Origin: Taxillus chinensis
Lineage: Eukaryota > Streptophyta > Magnoliopsida > Santalales > Loranthaceae
Direction of reading: 5' to 3'
Assembly (NCBI GenBank): GCA_023512835.1
Contig: CM042089.1
Location: 29,082,440 to 29,146,439, forward strand
DNA length: 64,000 bases
How positions within the stretch are numbered: position 1 is the first letter of the stretch; every line of letters starts with the position of its first letter. Positions 1 through 12,360 of this stretch are shown here, one piece after another. A model generated the notes under the pieces. That model was given only the letters and a program-made list of their open reading frames with translations. It was not told the origin of the DNA and made no database searches. The position numbers and the translations under genes are program-made.

Positions 1-2605
1 TATCAAAAATCATGCGAATATCTATTCCCATGCACAGAAGGAAGGTCATACCTAAGTAGGCTTCAACAAATAGGGTAAGACGTCGTTGAATCACAGTTGA
101 GTCCCCTTATAAAGAGGGCTCCTCAACAAGCAACAAGCTCGGCTACTATAACAACACGTCATACTAACATCACCAAGGGAAAAACTCATCACGCTAGTCC
201 CACCATAAATCATCCACCAGTTCCACATCATTATGCTTACCACCAATCAATCAAGCAAAACGATCAATAAATAGGGTCCATCCTAGTTCCACCACGTGTC
301 ACCACACAAAATAATAATGTATGTAACTAACAACAAACTAGTCAAGTGGAACAAGGCAACAATAGGAAATACTATCATGCTCACACTCGGGTGTAGATAC
401 ACAACACGATACACATCTCAATCACACATCATAATTCCAAACATCACAGGGTTCATTAATCCCCAACAGAGTCGTATCACATAACTATACCCCAAAACAG
501 GGCAAAAGTCCACAACATGTCATTTCCACACCATATCATATGAAGAATATCCAAACAATCATACAGTGTGGTAATTCACATTGACATCGGTCGACATGAA
601 TCACAATAATATTTAACACATAGTCAGTCATCATTATTTATTCATTTATTTACTATTGTTACTAGTGTTGTAAGTATATTATTTATGATTATTTTTTTAT
701 TAGTTTTATTATACATTTACCATTCTTATCAATAACCGGTTACATGCACCAACATAGTCCACCACAAGCCAATACTACACAAAGTGCATGCAACCAACAA
801 CGAGCAACTACTCAAAAATAAGCAGGCCAACAACCTATCAATATTTACTGGGCAAACAAACACAATTATAATGGCAATCGATCCAAGGAAAAATCAACAC
901 CATTCACTAACATTCAATCAAAATCCCATATAGCATTTCAATTAACTAGTAGCAGATAACCAAGTCAACATAAAACCAACATAGTCAACATACGACGACT
1001 GAAAAATCGATACAATCACCTTCACAAGTTACAGGGAAATGAATATTTCAAACATCATTCACCAGCGTCAACCAACAATTCATAACAACAGTGAACCAAC
1101 TAATGACATACAACAAGGTCACATCAACATCATATTATACAACTAACTACATTAATCAACATGTTTTTTTTTGCTATTTTATTTTACTATTATGATTTTT
1201 TTTATAACACAGATTCAACATTTAACTATATCTTAAAGACATCATCACATGTTTAACAAGTTCCAAAATTTAAATCTAGGGAAAAAGGGCATTACTTTCC
1301 TCGTGTGGTGTTCCTCCAAGACTATTTTCAAAACTACGTATAAAGTCCTAAGAAATATAACTCCCTGTGATTCTTAGATTATTTATCAACTTTTAAATCA
1401 CTTACTAATACTTTTTTTAAAAAAAAATTATTGAAATATTTTATCTGATGGAAACGAATTATTCACACTCATTCCAAAAGACTATGTTATCACTATCTCC
1501 CCTACTCGTTGGCACGTCTACCCTTCAATTTCCTTAAAACGAAAATAAACCATTATTGAATCTACCAATCTCATCATGGTCTTCTTATAATATTGAAGCC
1601 TAATATCTGATCAGTATATATTGCTAGTCATAACAATTGTTAGTTTCTGTCGTATTATTATATTCATTGCACTATTTAATCCTTGAATATTTTATTCCAT
1701 CATTTACCATTATTGTACTTCATGTTTTACTTTTATTAAGTTACAGTTTTCCAACCATTCCTTTTGCTACTACTTTATATACCATATGTTAGACAAAAAT
1801 GATACATCAATTCACATCATAAGGGAAACAATCATAACCCGTAGGTCCATAACAAGTAAACAAGTAGACTCTAACACCCTTTTCTAGAGATAATTACAAA
1901 TTACTCTATCTCACTCGTTACCCCATACAATTTTCCTTTTTTTTTTCAATTTTCCATATTAACTCTCTCTCTCCAATCTATTCTCTCAACCTTTTTTTAC
2001 ACGGTCCAAATCACAAGACAAAGGAAACCAAGATAATAAATCATCTTTAATCTCACTTCTTTCCTTTTTTTAAATATTCGTTCTCTCAATTCACACACCC
2101 ATCAATTTAATTCCATAAATTCACGCCAAGTAAATCCCACACATTTTTTTTTAAATCATTAACTCTCACCAAAATAAATTAATCATATCTCCACATGCAA
2201 AAGCTCTTCTCTCCAAAATTTCTTTAGTCCAAAAATTAATATTAAAATGGATAAATAAATAAATAGTAAAAAATCACCAAATTAATATTAATTCTATAAA
2301 ATAATTAAAAACATAGTAAAATAAGAAATTTGGAAGAGAATTTTAAAAAAAATGCATTAAATTATGACACACAATCTAAATCACTCAAAGTACATTTTAA
2401 ATTTCTCTAAAATTGCATTTTAAAAAAATCGCACTAAAAGCTCAAAATACCGATTAATAAAATTTGCGCAATTAAAACAATCAATTAAGTTCAAATTATT
2501 GCACAAAATATTTATCATTAAGCACAAATGAAATGTAATTATCACTCTCAATCAGTGACCCATAAGTCTACACCACATAGAACTCATAAGTCCCAACTGT
2601 CATCC
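1..2605. other. AT-rich noncoding DNA, left flank of the Tat element
   Basis: No gene is supported here; the only open frames are short and lack family features. The DNA is AT-rich with many CA-rich stretches. Removing the Tat element joins position 2605 to 21132 onward, and that right flank leads into a reverse-complement primer-binding-site-like motif and an LTR-like start near 21716. This stretch may therefore be the decayed internal part of an older retroelement on the minus strand. That assignment is inference only; no gag or pol similarity is visible. Confidence 0.35.
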
Positions 2606-2610
2606 ACGGT
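2606..2610. repeat. 5-bp target-site duplication CACGG, left copy
   Basis: CACGG directly precedes the TGTTGCACC start of the 5' LTR and is repeated exactly at 21132-21136 after the TGACA end of the 3' LTR. A 5-bp duplication is the normal footprint of LTR-retrotransposon integrase. Confidence 0.93.
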
Positions 2611-2764
2611 GTTGCACCCCATTTTGACCAGGTTAGATCGCAATCGTACTTGGCGAAGGACCACTAAGTGACAGAGGATGACATTCGGAGAATAACGCAC
2701 TTGACCACGCTTGATTCCGAGGAGAAATGAAATGATTATGATAAAAACATCAAGTTGAATTGGA

Positions 2765-3250
2765 CAACCAGTGGGCAGCCCGCTATTTTATTAATAACTT
2801 CCCCGATACTTGTCGTAATCCAACAAAGTCAATTGAATTGATTAGATAACACCTTTATCTATCATTTCCAATTGGTTTGAGAATATTCTGGGTTGTATTC
2901 AATTAGTTATGATTTTTCAAAGTTGGCAACCAAACCTTGTGCAAATTTGGGGAGACAGCTAGTGCGCAGCGCACTATTTTGCCAATAACTTTCTCAATAC
3001 TCATTGGATCTGAACAAAGTCAATTGCATTAGTTAGATAACATCTTTATCTATCATCTCCAATTGGTTTGAGAATATTCCGGGTTGTATTCAATTAGTTA
3101 TGATTTTTCAAAGTTGGCAACCAAACCTTGTGCAAATTTGGGGGAGACAGCTAGTGCGCAGCGCACTATTTTGCCAATAACTTTCTCAATACTCATTGGA
3201 TATGAACAAAGTCAATTGCATTAGTTAGATAACATCTTTATCTATCATCT
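2765..3250. repeat. Threefold about 183-bp repeat with central palindromes in U3
   Basis: Three consecutive units share the stretch from the TTTGCCAATAACTTTCTC-like part to ATCTCCAATTGGTTTGA. The second and third units each contain a perfect 17-bp odd palindrome, TAGTGCGC-A-GCGCACTA (2960-2976 and 3152-3168). The first, more diverged unit has AGTGGGC-A-GCCCGCT (2770-2784), where the stem is kept by paired changes plus one G-T pair. Confidence 0.85.
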
Positions 3251-3680
3251 CCAATTGGTTTGAAGGTAATCCGAGTTCTATGCAATTAACTATGAATCAG
3301 ACGGGCAGAATGCTCACTTTATCATGTACCTCTGTGCGGTATTTCCCACTTTTCTCTTAAATGGATGATCCGTTTGGAGTGATTCCAATTTCAAGAGATA
3401 GATAACAGAATTTAGAGCAAAACAAGACCAATTTGGCCCTAATCCGAGCTCTGTGGAGAATGTTATGAATTTTTGAAGTTGCCCCAAAAATCTGCCAATT
3501 TTTCACGAATTTTGGTTCTTCATATGCATGTTTGTCCCACATTGCCGGTTTTGCTTCTACTTCGCCCAGATATATACAAAGGCACTCTCCTTACACAGCA
3601 AGTGATAACAAGAGAGGCCTAAGGAAGCCCAAGTAGAGGCGCCACGTGGCGACCGAGCCCACACACGGAAATTTTTGGGG

Positions 3681-4540
3681 AAACCCAAATCCGGTGGTCA
3701 AACTTGGTCAAATCCGGACTAAACCCAAATCCGGAGGTCAAACTTGGTCAAATCCGGACTAAACCCAAATCCGGCGGTCAAACTTGGTCAAATCCGGACT
3801 AAGCCCAGATCCGGTGGTCAAACTTGGTCAAATCCGGACTAAACCCAAATCCGGCGGTCAAACTTGGTCAAATCCGGGCTAAGCCCAAATCCAGGTGGTC
3901 AAACTTGGTCAATCGATGCGGAGTAAGGACTTACAGATCCGGACTAAGCCCAGATCCGGTGGTCAAACTTGGTCAACGATGCGGAGTAAGGACTTACAAA
4001 TCCGGACTAAGCTTAAATCCAGGTGGTCAAACTTGGTCAATCGATGCGGAGTAAGGACTTACAGATCCAGGACTAAGCCCAAATCCGGTGGTCAAACTTG
4101 GTCAACTGATGCGGAGTAAGGACTTACAGATCCGGACTAAGCCCGGATCCAGGTGGTCAAACTTGGTCAACCGATGCGGAATAAGGACTTACCGATGCGG
4201 ACTAAGGCCACCGATCCGAATAAGCGCAGATCCTGGAGGTCAAACTTGGTCAATCGATGCGGAGTAAGGACTTACCGATCCGGACTAAGCCCGGATCCGG
4301 TGGTCAAACTTGGTCAACCGATGCGGAATAAGGACTTACCGATGTGGACTAAGGCCACCGATCCGGAATAAGCGCAGATCCAGGAGGTCAAACTTGGTCA
4401 AATCCGAGCTAAACCTATTGATGCGGAATAAGCTCATTAGTGCGGAATAAGGACTTGTTAATACGGAATGAGGACCTATAGATGCGGAATAAGGCCACCG
4501 ATCCGGAATAAGCCTAGATCCGGAGGTCAAACCTGGTCAA
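3681..4540. repeat. U3 minisatellite with 40-bp and about 64-bp units
   Basis: The first part has a 40-bp period built on GGTGGTCAAACTTGGTCAA followed by ATCCGGACTAAACCCAAA. From about 3890 a longer unit of about 64 bp adds TCGATGCGGAGTAAGGACTT. The array lies upstream of the TATA box and is also in the 3' LTR (about 18610-19470) with small indel differences. It explains the many short arginine- and serine-rich open frames here; none is a real gene. Confidence 0.93.
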
Positions 4541-5083
4541 TAATTTTGAAAAACTCCAAAATAGCTCCTCTACAGTGCTGGGAGTGACTCCAAAGCATCG
4601 GGACTCCGAAAATTCTTTTTAAGTGCATTAAATGCCAGCGGTGTCTCGGAACCCTCTTTTTAAGCGTGGGAATTGAGGAGTCTCCAAATATTACATTCAA
4701 ATGTCTCGGAACTCCATTTTTGAGCATAGGGACGGAAGACCTCGTAATTAAATGTCATTTTCCTCGGGACATCACAGTTGACCCTGGGGATTGCATGACC
4801 ATTAATTCCCAACGGCTCTAATACATCCGGAAATGCATTCCGCCCTTACCCACCAAAGCGTCCAGGTACAACAGAGGATTAAATAATCTCAAACGATTTA
4901 TTTATTTTCGAGGCACCTGGACTCCTTTTTTCAAAGCACGGGAACCGTGAATTATTGTAAATCGCTGGGAACCGAGAATTCCATTTCCGAAGTCATTAAT
5001 TCATTGGAACGATGTAGTTGACTCATGGGGACTGTAAGGCATCCAATAAATGCCGAGGCACGGGCTGTCTCCCCTGGGATTCC

Positions 5084-5091
5084 TATAAATA
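5084..5091 (+). promoter_or_regulatory. LTR TATA box (TATAAATA)
   Basis: TATAAATA follows a moderately GC-rich stretch and precedes the purine-rich leader AAGAGGCAAAGAGGGAGATC. It is the most plausible Pol II core promoter of the LTR, with transcription starting around 5115. The equivalent in the 3' LTR is 20012-20019. Confidence 0.7.
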
Positions 5092-6208
5092 GACTGCCCC
5101 AAGAGGCAAAGAGGGAGATCAATTATCAAGTATCGGAGGAGGTTATTCGAGAGAGAGCTTTCGACTAAATTTCCAAGAGATAAAAACCAGGAGGGAGAGA
5201 GAGAGTATCCTGGGAATCATAAAGAGAGATATACTCATTTTCTAAGGGAAAAACCACCCGGAATCACTGTTCGTCTTCACGGGGAGGAGCCGACATTGGA
5301 AAAATTCTTTTTCTAACCTTTGTGCTTTCAGGAAACTCTTTGAAGGCATTACTCGAAGGAAAAAGGGGCTCCCACCTGCATCATTTTCTTTCCTCCAGGT
5401 TCTCTACTTTTATTTTATTTTATCTTATTTTTTTTTCTCTTATTGTTTTCAAACATAAAACCCAAAAATCTGCTCTTTTTCCTTTTTTCCTCATCTCTCT
5501 AAAGTAGAAAAACGAAAATATAAAAAATAATAAAATGTAAAAAAACAAAACTCAAATCTCTTCTAGAAAAATTTAAACAAGGCCTGGGCGGTCATGAGGG
5601 TTGAGCCCTAGATGCTCACATCCTAGTCTACTTGGACCAATATCAATTGTGGCAGTATTTTCTTATTTGAATTCAAATTGCTTTTGTTTTCTTTTCTAAA
5701 AAAAGGAAAATTACTTTTGTTTTCTTATAAAAATGCAATCTGTCACACGGGCCTAGATCCCACATTCTTTTTCTAAAATTAGAATGTCCCTTTTTATTTA
5801 CTTTATTAAAATCTTTTTCTTTGTTGTTTTAAGGCCTAGATCCTAAAATCTTTCTTTTTCTTAAAATTAAAAATACAAAAACTCTTTTCTAGAATAAATA
5901 ATAGAGCAAGCAAACACCCATAGATCAAGACTAGGTACCAATTGTGGGCGTTGTGGGGGTGCAAGAATTTTTCTTCCTTCCCCACACGTAACCGACTCCC
6001 GAACCTAATTCTCTGGAACCGTAGACCTTTCTTTTTCTAGGTGCCCAATCACACCTTTAATTTGTTTGGTGGCGACTCGTGTTTTTCTTTTCTTTAATGG
6101 TTTGTGCGAGCCTTGTGCAGGGATGACTCTAGGATCAATGGAATGAACTAGCATGGAGTCCTTTCACAAAAGCCAGACTGAGCCCGGTCAAAAAACGGGT
6201 GATGACAC

Positions 6209-6226
6209 TGGCGACTCATTGGGACT
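6209..6226 (+). promoter_or_regulatory. Primer binding site of the Tat element
   Basis: TGGCGACTCATTGGGACT starts two bases after the LTR end TGACA, the expected place for minus-strand priming. TGGCGACTC followed by GGGA is typical of Tat elements; Ogre is reported to use tRNA-Arg. I did not verify the tRNA match. Confidence 0.75.
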
Positions 6227-6812
6227 GTTGTGAGAGTCTAGCCATGGTCTCAATTTTTGGAATTTTTGCTTGCTTGTTTCTTTTCTGTTTATTTTCTTTT
6301 ATTCTATAATTGTTTTAACTATGCATACATGCTTCTCTCTTTTTCTCGAACCCTATACCCGGGTTTTCTCTAACACAACAGGATTAGAAGAGGCTAGTAA
6401 AGGTTTGCCCACGTGGACTTGGTTGTGCTTGTCTACGTGGAATACCCGAAATGTCTCACTTAGACAGTGGTCCTTTCTTGTTAATGCCCCAAGAGGTACA
6501 AGAAGGACCCCCTTCGTTAATGCCCTTTGGGGTACGGGGGCTCCCTCTTAGTTCTTGTTAATGCCCTCATGGTACAAGGCTAAGTAGGGAATGCTTGGGA
6601 ACCAATGAATAAAATAGGCAGATTTAGAAGCCCATCAGGGGCATGACCTTCATGTGTTTGAGCCTTGCTATGACATTTGTGTACTGCCTTGCTTGAACTT
6701 CGTATATATTGTCCATGTACTAACCCCTTGTATATATTATCAATTATTGTCTACTAACCCTTCATTCTCATTCATTGCATATCATAGCATTGCACACATT
6801 CATTTAGGAAAC
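6227..6812 (+). other. 5' untranslated leader of the Tat element
   Basis: Noncoding leader between the primer site and ORF1. At about 6478-6567 a short motif, GTTAATGCCC followed by variable bases and GGTAC, occurs three times. Just before the ORF1 start is a GCATATCATAGCATTGCA stretch that resembles similar CAT-rich stretches before gag and before the reverse transcriptase region. Confidence 0.6.
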
Positions 6813-8342
6813 ATGGCAAGCTTTGATCGTCTTCTAACCGACAAGGTGGACAAAGAAAACATTCAAGAGGTCGCTCTCGCATCAAGGATAATCCAAAGGG
6901 ACTTGGGAAATTTTTCTCAAGAGGAGCCACAGGAAGGTCCGAGACATACACATTAAGCTCCCAAAGAATCATGCTCCTGAACTCACATCTATATGGAGGA
7001 GGTGGTCTTCAAGGAGTCAAGCCGTATACATCAAGCACTTTGGGGATATGTTACATCTAACTCAACTACCAATAGATGAGAACATGATCATTGCAGCAGT
7101 GAACTTTGGGATCCAAGGCGAAGGTGCTTGTTTTAATGGCATGGATTTGGTCCCAACTATTGAAGAATACAAAAGGCTTCTTGATCAAGAAGTTGATCAA
7201 AAGAAGGCAATCTTCAACTATGATCCTCGAAAATCATGTCGGCGTACTTTGGCTTGTCTCCTAGATATACAAGCTAAAGAAGTTCCTCCAATCATTCAAA
7301 ATGATGGGAAGCATGAAGTTGTTCCATGGGAGTTCTTCAAGAGGATGATGCAACATTCAACTCAAGAGGAGACCCATATACTTTTCATCGTTGTTGTCTA
7401 TAGTCTGCTCATTTTCCCTCGAAATCCAAACTTCATTGACGGGGAAGTCCTGGAACTTGTCCTGCAATTGATAAAGGGAAATGATCCTGTTCCTGCCATC
7501 TTAGCTGAAACCATTAGGTCCTTATCCTACATCCGAGTAAGAGGCCGAGGACAATTCAGGAGGTTGTCTTCCTCTCCTATGCACATGGTTGAAGAGTCAC
7601 TTCCCATGCATCTTTCCACGCTTCAAGGAAGTGTATGCGCTACCCGCTACAACCTTGATAGATATTCTAAACAAGTGGGTGGCGGCTACCCAATGACAAG
7701 GAAGGTTGGATGCACAAGTTCCATACACTAGGAGATGAGGATATCATTTGGAGGGCCCCCTGGATGCATAGATCAAGCATGCTATATATGCGGCAGCCTA
7801 TAATTGGGTCCCACTAATTGGCCCTTGGGGAAGCACCGCATACGCACCATTACAGGTGGGAAGACAACTTGAGGGGCGTCAAATCGTCCCAGTCTTACAT
7901 GGAATGGAATCCTGTGATAGAGAATATGGAGCTCCTGGGGCAAAGCGGGCAATCTTTGAGATGCACAGAGCTTGGGCCACCCCTCGACGAATCAAGGCCA
8001 ACCTACATGCTACTCCCTGTCTTATCAGAATACAAGGCATGGAAAGAGAAGTTATTCCCTCTCCCCAACACAGGCGAGGACACTGCAGCTGAAGAGGTGG
8101 CCTCTAATGAAGAACCTGTGGTTGTCCTAGATACAACTACATCCTTGTTACAAGAGAACGCCATTTTACAGCAAACAGTGCAAGAACAAGGGGAAGCTAT
8201 ACAGAAGATGGTGGAGCAGTTGGAAGCAGCTAAGATGCAGAAGAGTCATGCAAGGAAGCAGTCATTGGCAAGGGGGATGGTCATCAACAGGCTTGAACAG
8301 GAGAATGAAAGACTAAGGAACCTCCGAAGAAGACGATGCTAG
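6813..8342 (+). pseudogene. ORF1 of the Tat element, DUF7745-like with C-terminal coiled coil
   Basis: Plant Tat/Ogre elements often carry an extra ORF of unknown function before gag, and this matches that class. From ATG 6813 (MASFDRLL) the reading frame changes several times. Visible blocks are a region with DLVPTIEEYKRLL (about 7145-7185), a block reading GRGQFR near 7550, and after a frameshift a block with FPRFKEVYALPATTLIDIL and, near 7800, YNWVPLIGPWG, all as in DUF7745 proteins. The final part (about 8130-8340) is a heptad-rich coiled coil (LLQENAILQQTVQEQGEAIQ) ending in a basic tail. Frameshifts near 6950, 7560 and 7740 and a stop near 7730 make it non-functional. Its role is not established; the family assignment rests on recalled motifs. 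Confidence 0.7.
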
Positions 8343-8682
8343 GAGATAATCAAAGCTTGTCCTAGAACATGTAGTTTTAAGGATTTCATGTCATTTTTCT
8401 TGTTTTAAATTCCGTTTGACTGTCTGTACCCTTTGAAGTTAAGTTTGGTTTCCAACTTAATAAAGTTTGTGTCTTTGCATCTTATGCATATCATGCACTC
8501 ATACTTAAAAAGTGAGAACCAAAATAAACTTTCCAGATTCTCCAGGTTTGCTAGAGGATTTTCGGCGAATTGGGCACTCATACAACTTAAGGTCTTCCAG
8601 CCACAGTCATCTCCTCCAATGGCGAACATACCGAGGATAGACTTCTGGTCTTGAGCAGGCTCAAGAAGAGATTGGGGGAAGC
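8343..8682 (+). other. Noncoding spacer between ORF1 and gag
   Basis: T-rich sequence with TGCATATCATGCACTCAT around 8480, resembling the spacers before ORF1 and before the reverse transcriptase. It may hold an intron or a leader for the gag ORF; no splice signals were assigned. An ATG at 8621 (MANIPRIDFWS) soon hits a stop and may be the decayed gag start. Confidence 0.5.
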
Positions 8683-10123
8683 ATGATCCAAGTGCAGGCC
8701 CAGTTGAAGACTATGATGGACATGCTAGCCAAGCTGACTTCGGAGAGAGAAGCTAGCCCAACTGCAGGGGCCATTAATCAAGAGCAAGAGCAAGCTCCAC
8801 ATGCTTCACGAGCCTATGCTCCAGCAAACATGGTTCCTGGGGCATCACATCAAGTCCCACCTACACCACCTGCTATAGGGGCGGCAACCCCAAATATCAT
8901 GGAGGCTGTGGAATCCCTCACTCAACCATCTGATTGGAAATCCATCGAGGCCCGACTAAAAGATGTGGAGGGGGTGAAAACATATGGAGGGACCGATCCT
9001 CATGATTTATGCTTGGTGCCAGGCATAGTACTTCCTTCCAAGTTCAAGATGCCCGATTTTGAAAAGTTCAATGGTACTCGGTGTCCTAGAACACATGTGA
9101 CCATGTCTTGCCGCAAGATGGCAGCCCATGCAAATAATGGAAAACTCTTAATGCATTGCTTCCAGGAGAGCCTAACCTGGCGGTCCACTGCGATGGTACA
9201 TCCAACTTGAAGGTAGCCGTATCGGAACATGGAATGAGCTTGCCACGGCATTCTTAGCTCAATACAAGCATGTCACCGAACCGGCGTTAGATCGGCTGGC
9301 CCTACGGTCATTTGAAAAAGGAAGTAATGAAAGCTTCAAAGTTTATGCCCGACGATGGAGAGAGGCAGCAATGGATGTTCAGCCTCCACTCACCGAAAGA
9401 GAACTCACTACCCTCTTCATCAGCACCATGAAGGGGGTTTACTACAAAAAACTAATTGGGAATGTTTCAAGTAGCTTCGCAGATCTGGTCGCCTCAGGAG
9501 AACGAATCGAAGGTGGCATAAGGGAAGGAAAACTCGGGGGAAGCAAGTATGAAGCTTCTAGAAAGCCCTCTTCCTCCAATCGAAAGAAAGAAGGAGAATC
9601 CCAGGCAGTATGGCAACCCAAGGCTGACTATAACAGCGCCGGGTCACAACAACCCCAACAATCAACTACACCTGGGTGTTATGGAGGAACTTCGACAGTG
9701 TCCTACATTGCTCAAGCCCCGAACCCACAATATCAGCCTCAAGGCGGGAACTTTTACTCAACTAACCAATCACAGTCTGAGCAATCAAAACAGCCATGGC
9801 AGAAGCAAAAAACAGGAAAGGAGAAATTCGATCCAATTCCTATCACATACACGGAGGCGTACACCGGACTATTGGCAGCAGGACTTGTCGGTCCGGTGCC
9901 CCTAAAAAAGTTAAGCCCTCCATATCCTGATTGGTACAAAGCTGATACCAGTTGCGCATACCATGGAGGTGGAATTGGACATGACACAGAAGGTTGTTTT
10001 GCCCTAAAAAGGAAGATACAACATTTAAGAGATGCTGGATGGTTGGACTTCTCTAAAATGACTGGCACTCCCAATGTGGGTACCAACCCTCTTCCGAACA
10101 CTCAGGCAATGTTGCCCATGTAA
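8683..10123 (+). pseudogene. Tat gag (capsid and nucleocapsid-like)
   Basis: Gag forms the particle that packages element RNA in the cytoplasm. The start region (IQVQAQLKTMMDMLAKLT) is helical. At about 9020-9110 is the retrotransposon gag signature P-SKFKMPDFEKFNGT followed by a CRKMA-AHANNGKLL block. A frameshift near 9140-9200 moves the frame: the rest of the capsid continues in another frame (FLAQYKHVTEPALDRLALRSFEKG, about 9250-9320) and then as a clean ORF from 9371. Near 9955-10020 is a C-x2-H-like motif (CAYHGGGIGHDTEGCFALKRKIQHL), the zinc-finger-like motif of Tat gag. The coding part ends at stop 10121-10123, after which a diverged continuation leads to protease. Non-functional as it stands. 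Confidence 0.85.
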
Positions 10124-10188
10124 TAGCCGAATATGGAAATTCTCCTAGACAGGATTCCACAATCAAGACGGACAAGTATCAATTATTC

Positions 10189-11935
10189 ATGACCCTACAC
10201 AAGAATGGATTCATAGTGACCAAGGATGTGACTGATGCTAATAGGGGCAACAACTGGAGGAAGCGATGCCTCTATCACAAGACAACTTATGGACACGACT
10301 TAGAGGAATGTGAAGAATTTCAAGAAGCAGTCCAAGAATTGCTAAACTCTAAGAGACTAGAAATTTCAAAGTCGGAGGTATATCGTGAGGTCCGTATGAC
10401 CTCCACCGATAGGTCACAGGTGGCACCCAAGCCTGGGGCACCGAAACCCCTAATTATCCAAGACACGGAGAAGCCGAAGGCCGACTCATTGATGCAAAAG
10501 GTCAAAACCCTTACTATTCAGGAGCCGTCGCCTTTCCCATACAAAGATGATAAAGCGGCCCTTGGAACTATCACCGCAAGTCCGTCATTGCAGGGGTTCC
10601 TATAGAAGAGAAGAAGACAAGAAGTGGTCGTTCATACACACCGCAAGAAATCAACAAAGCCGATAAAGGCAAAGCCGTAGAGCAAGATATCATTCCAAAA
10701 CCGATATCGGCTAACAAAAATACCTCTATCTCGGAGAAGGAGGTAACCGAGTTTCGAAGCCGATTAAACAGAGTGAATACAACATCATTGATCAATTGAG
10801 TCGGCACCGGCTCGCATCTCATTGTTATCTTTGCTTATGGATTCTACTCCACACCTGGGAAACCCTTATGAAGGTCTTGAGCAAAGCTTACGTTCCTCCA
10901 TCCATTTCTGTGGAGAACTTAGATGGGATTGCAAATAATATCGTGGCGAGTAACTTTCTCAGCTTCAGCCAAGAAGAGCTCCCTCAAGAAGGTGTTGGGC
11001 ACATCAAGGCTTTGCATATTTCTGTTAAATGCAAGGATCATATTATCTCACGTGTGCTTGATTGATAATGGATCCTCTCTCGAACATTATGCCAGCTCCC
11101 ATTCTAAGGCAACTACCAATGGATCCGTCTTACATCCGCCCCACCAACATGATTGTCAGGGCTTTCGATGGGGAAAAGCGAGAAGTAGTGGGAACCCTAG
11201 ATATACCACTACAAATCGGTCCAAGCACTTTCACCGTGGAGTTCCAAGTCATGGATATCGCTCCTTACTATAGTTGCTTCTTGGGAAGGCCATGGATTCA
11301 TGCGGCAGGGGCAATCCCCTCAACCCTCCATCGAAGGTTAAATTTATTGTAGACGGGCAACCGATATGTGTGTCCGGAGAAGCGAAATCCTCGTCACCAA
11401 ACCTCTCTCTGTCCCTTACATTGAAAGCGACGAAGATATCCCTGAATGTTCCTTCCGCTCATTCGAAGTTGTCAATGCAACCTACCTCCCGAATCCTACA
11501 ATAGATCAGGATATTGGGACACGGCTACCAAAAGCATCAAGGATGGTAGCGTCGGTCATGTTGAAGCTGGGCCACAAAGCGGGAAAAGGCTTGGGCTTGC
11601 AAGGACAAGGGATCAAAGAACCTGTTACGATTCGAAGCACAATTGGTAGATATGGGCTAGGCTACAAGCTTACTAAAGGCGACAGGCAATTAGAGACTGC
11701 AAGAAGAAGGGATAATCGATCAAGCAACTGGAGAAAAGAACCTTCCAAGAACAGAAGATGATTTTTCCACCGCTCGGAGCTACATTCGGGAGCGCGGGGT
11801 TCATAAACCAGGAGAGAGGAGACAGTGGCCGCTATAGGGGATGACAATGAAGAGGTGAAACCGGTTCGGGTTTGCCAAGGAGACCCAAGACAACAACCGG
11901 ACAACTGGAAAAGCTTGGACCTCCCTATCATGTAA
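10189..11935 (+). pseudogene. Tat second zinc-finger-like motif, aspartic protease and G-patch
   Basis: The frame begins with another CxxH-type block, CLYHKTTYGHDLEECEEFQ (about 10267-10325). After a stop near 10605, the segment SFSQEELPQEGVGHIKALHI (about 10955-11020) leads to the protease: the motif DNGSS (about 11063-11077), in which D is the catalytic aspartate, then FDGEKREVVGTLDIPL and FLGRPWIHAAGAIPS (about 11160-11325). At about 11550-11665 is a G-patch, LGHKAGKGLGLQGQG with YGLGYK, a domain that accompanies Tat proteases. The coding signal is spread over all three frames, so several frameshifts separate it. It would process the gag-pol polyprotein if intact. Confidence 0.82.
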
Positions 11936-12190
11936 ACGGTTCAAGGAACTCCTGGGACATTTTCAATGTTTTCTCTTTGTTGTTTTTTAATTTCGAGTTT
12001 GTTGTAAACTTATTTTTGAAAGTTTGAATAAAATGAAACTTTTTCAAAAACATCCTCTTGCATTTCATAGCATGTGCATTATCATATATGGTTGAGTAAG
12101 TCAGGACTTTTTCAAACAGGTATGATAAATTCAAAGATATGGTAAGAAAAGAAGAAACGAGTTGCTTAAGACTTGACCATAATCCAAACT
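11936..12190 (+). other. AT-rich spacer, candidate intron between protease and reverse transcriptase
   Basis: A T-rich 250-bp stretch with no open frame. Ogre-type Tat elements are reported to have a spliced intron between the gag-pro and RT regions. Composition and position fit, but I could not fix splice sites. It again carries the CATTTCATAGCATGTGCATT type of sequence seen before other ORFs of this element. Confidence 0.45.
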
Positions 12191-12360
12191 GGGAACGGTC
12201 GATTAGTCCGAGATAGAGGAAGCTGGAACAAGTAGAAGATCCCGAGCTACCGAAGCCATCCAGCTCCTGCTAGAAAAAGAAGACCAGCCCACTATCCCTA
12301 GTGAAGACCCAGTCCACGATCGTAAACTTGAACACGCTGAGCCAAAAGAATTGAGATTGG

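Larger units (their letters stand above)
2611..6207 (+). repeat. 5' LTR of the Tat element
   Basis: It starts TGTTGCACCC and ends GGTGATGACA (canonical TG...CA). It is near-identical to 17541-21131. It contains a threefold repeat of about 183 bp with a central palindrome (about 2765-3250), a minisatellite (about 3681-4540) and a TATA box at 5084, so U3 is about 2.5 kb and R-U5 about 1.1 kb. The partial ORFs inside are repeat-derived and not genes. Confidence 0.94.

Noticed and set aside
3824..4530. Several overlapping open frames rich in R, S and G in the LTR minisatellite
   Set aside because: They are readings of the 40/64-bp tandem repeat in different frames and both strands, and the same frames recur in the other LTR. 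No family features.
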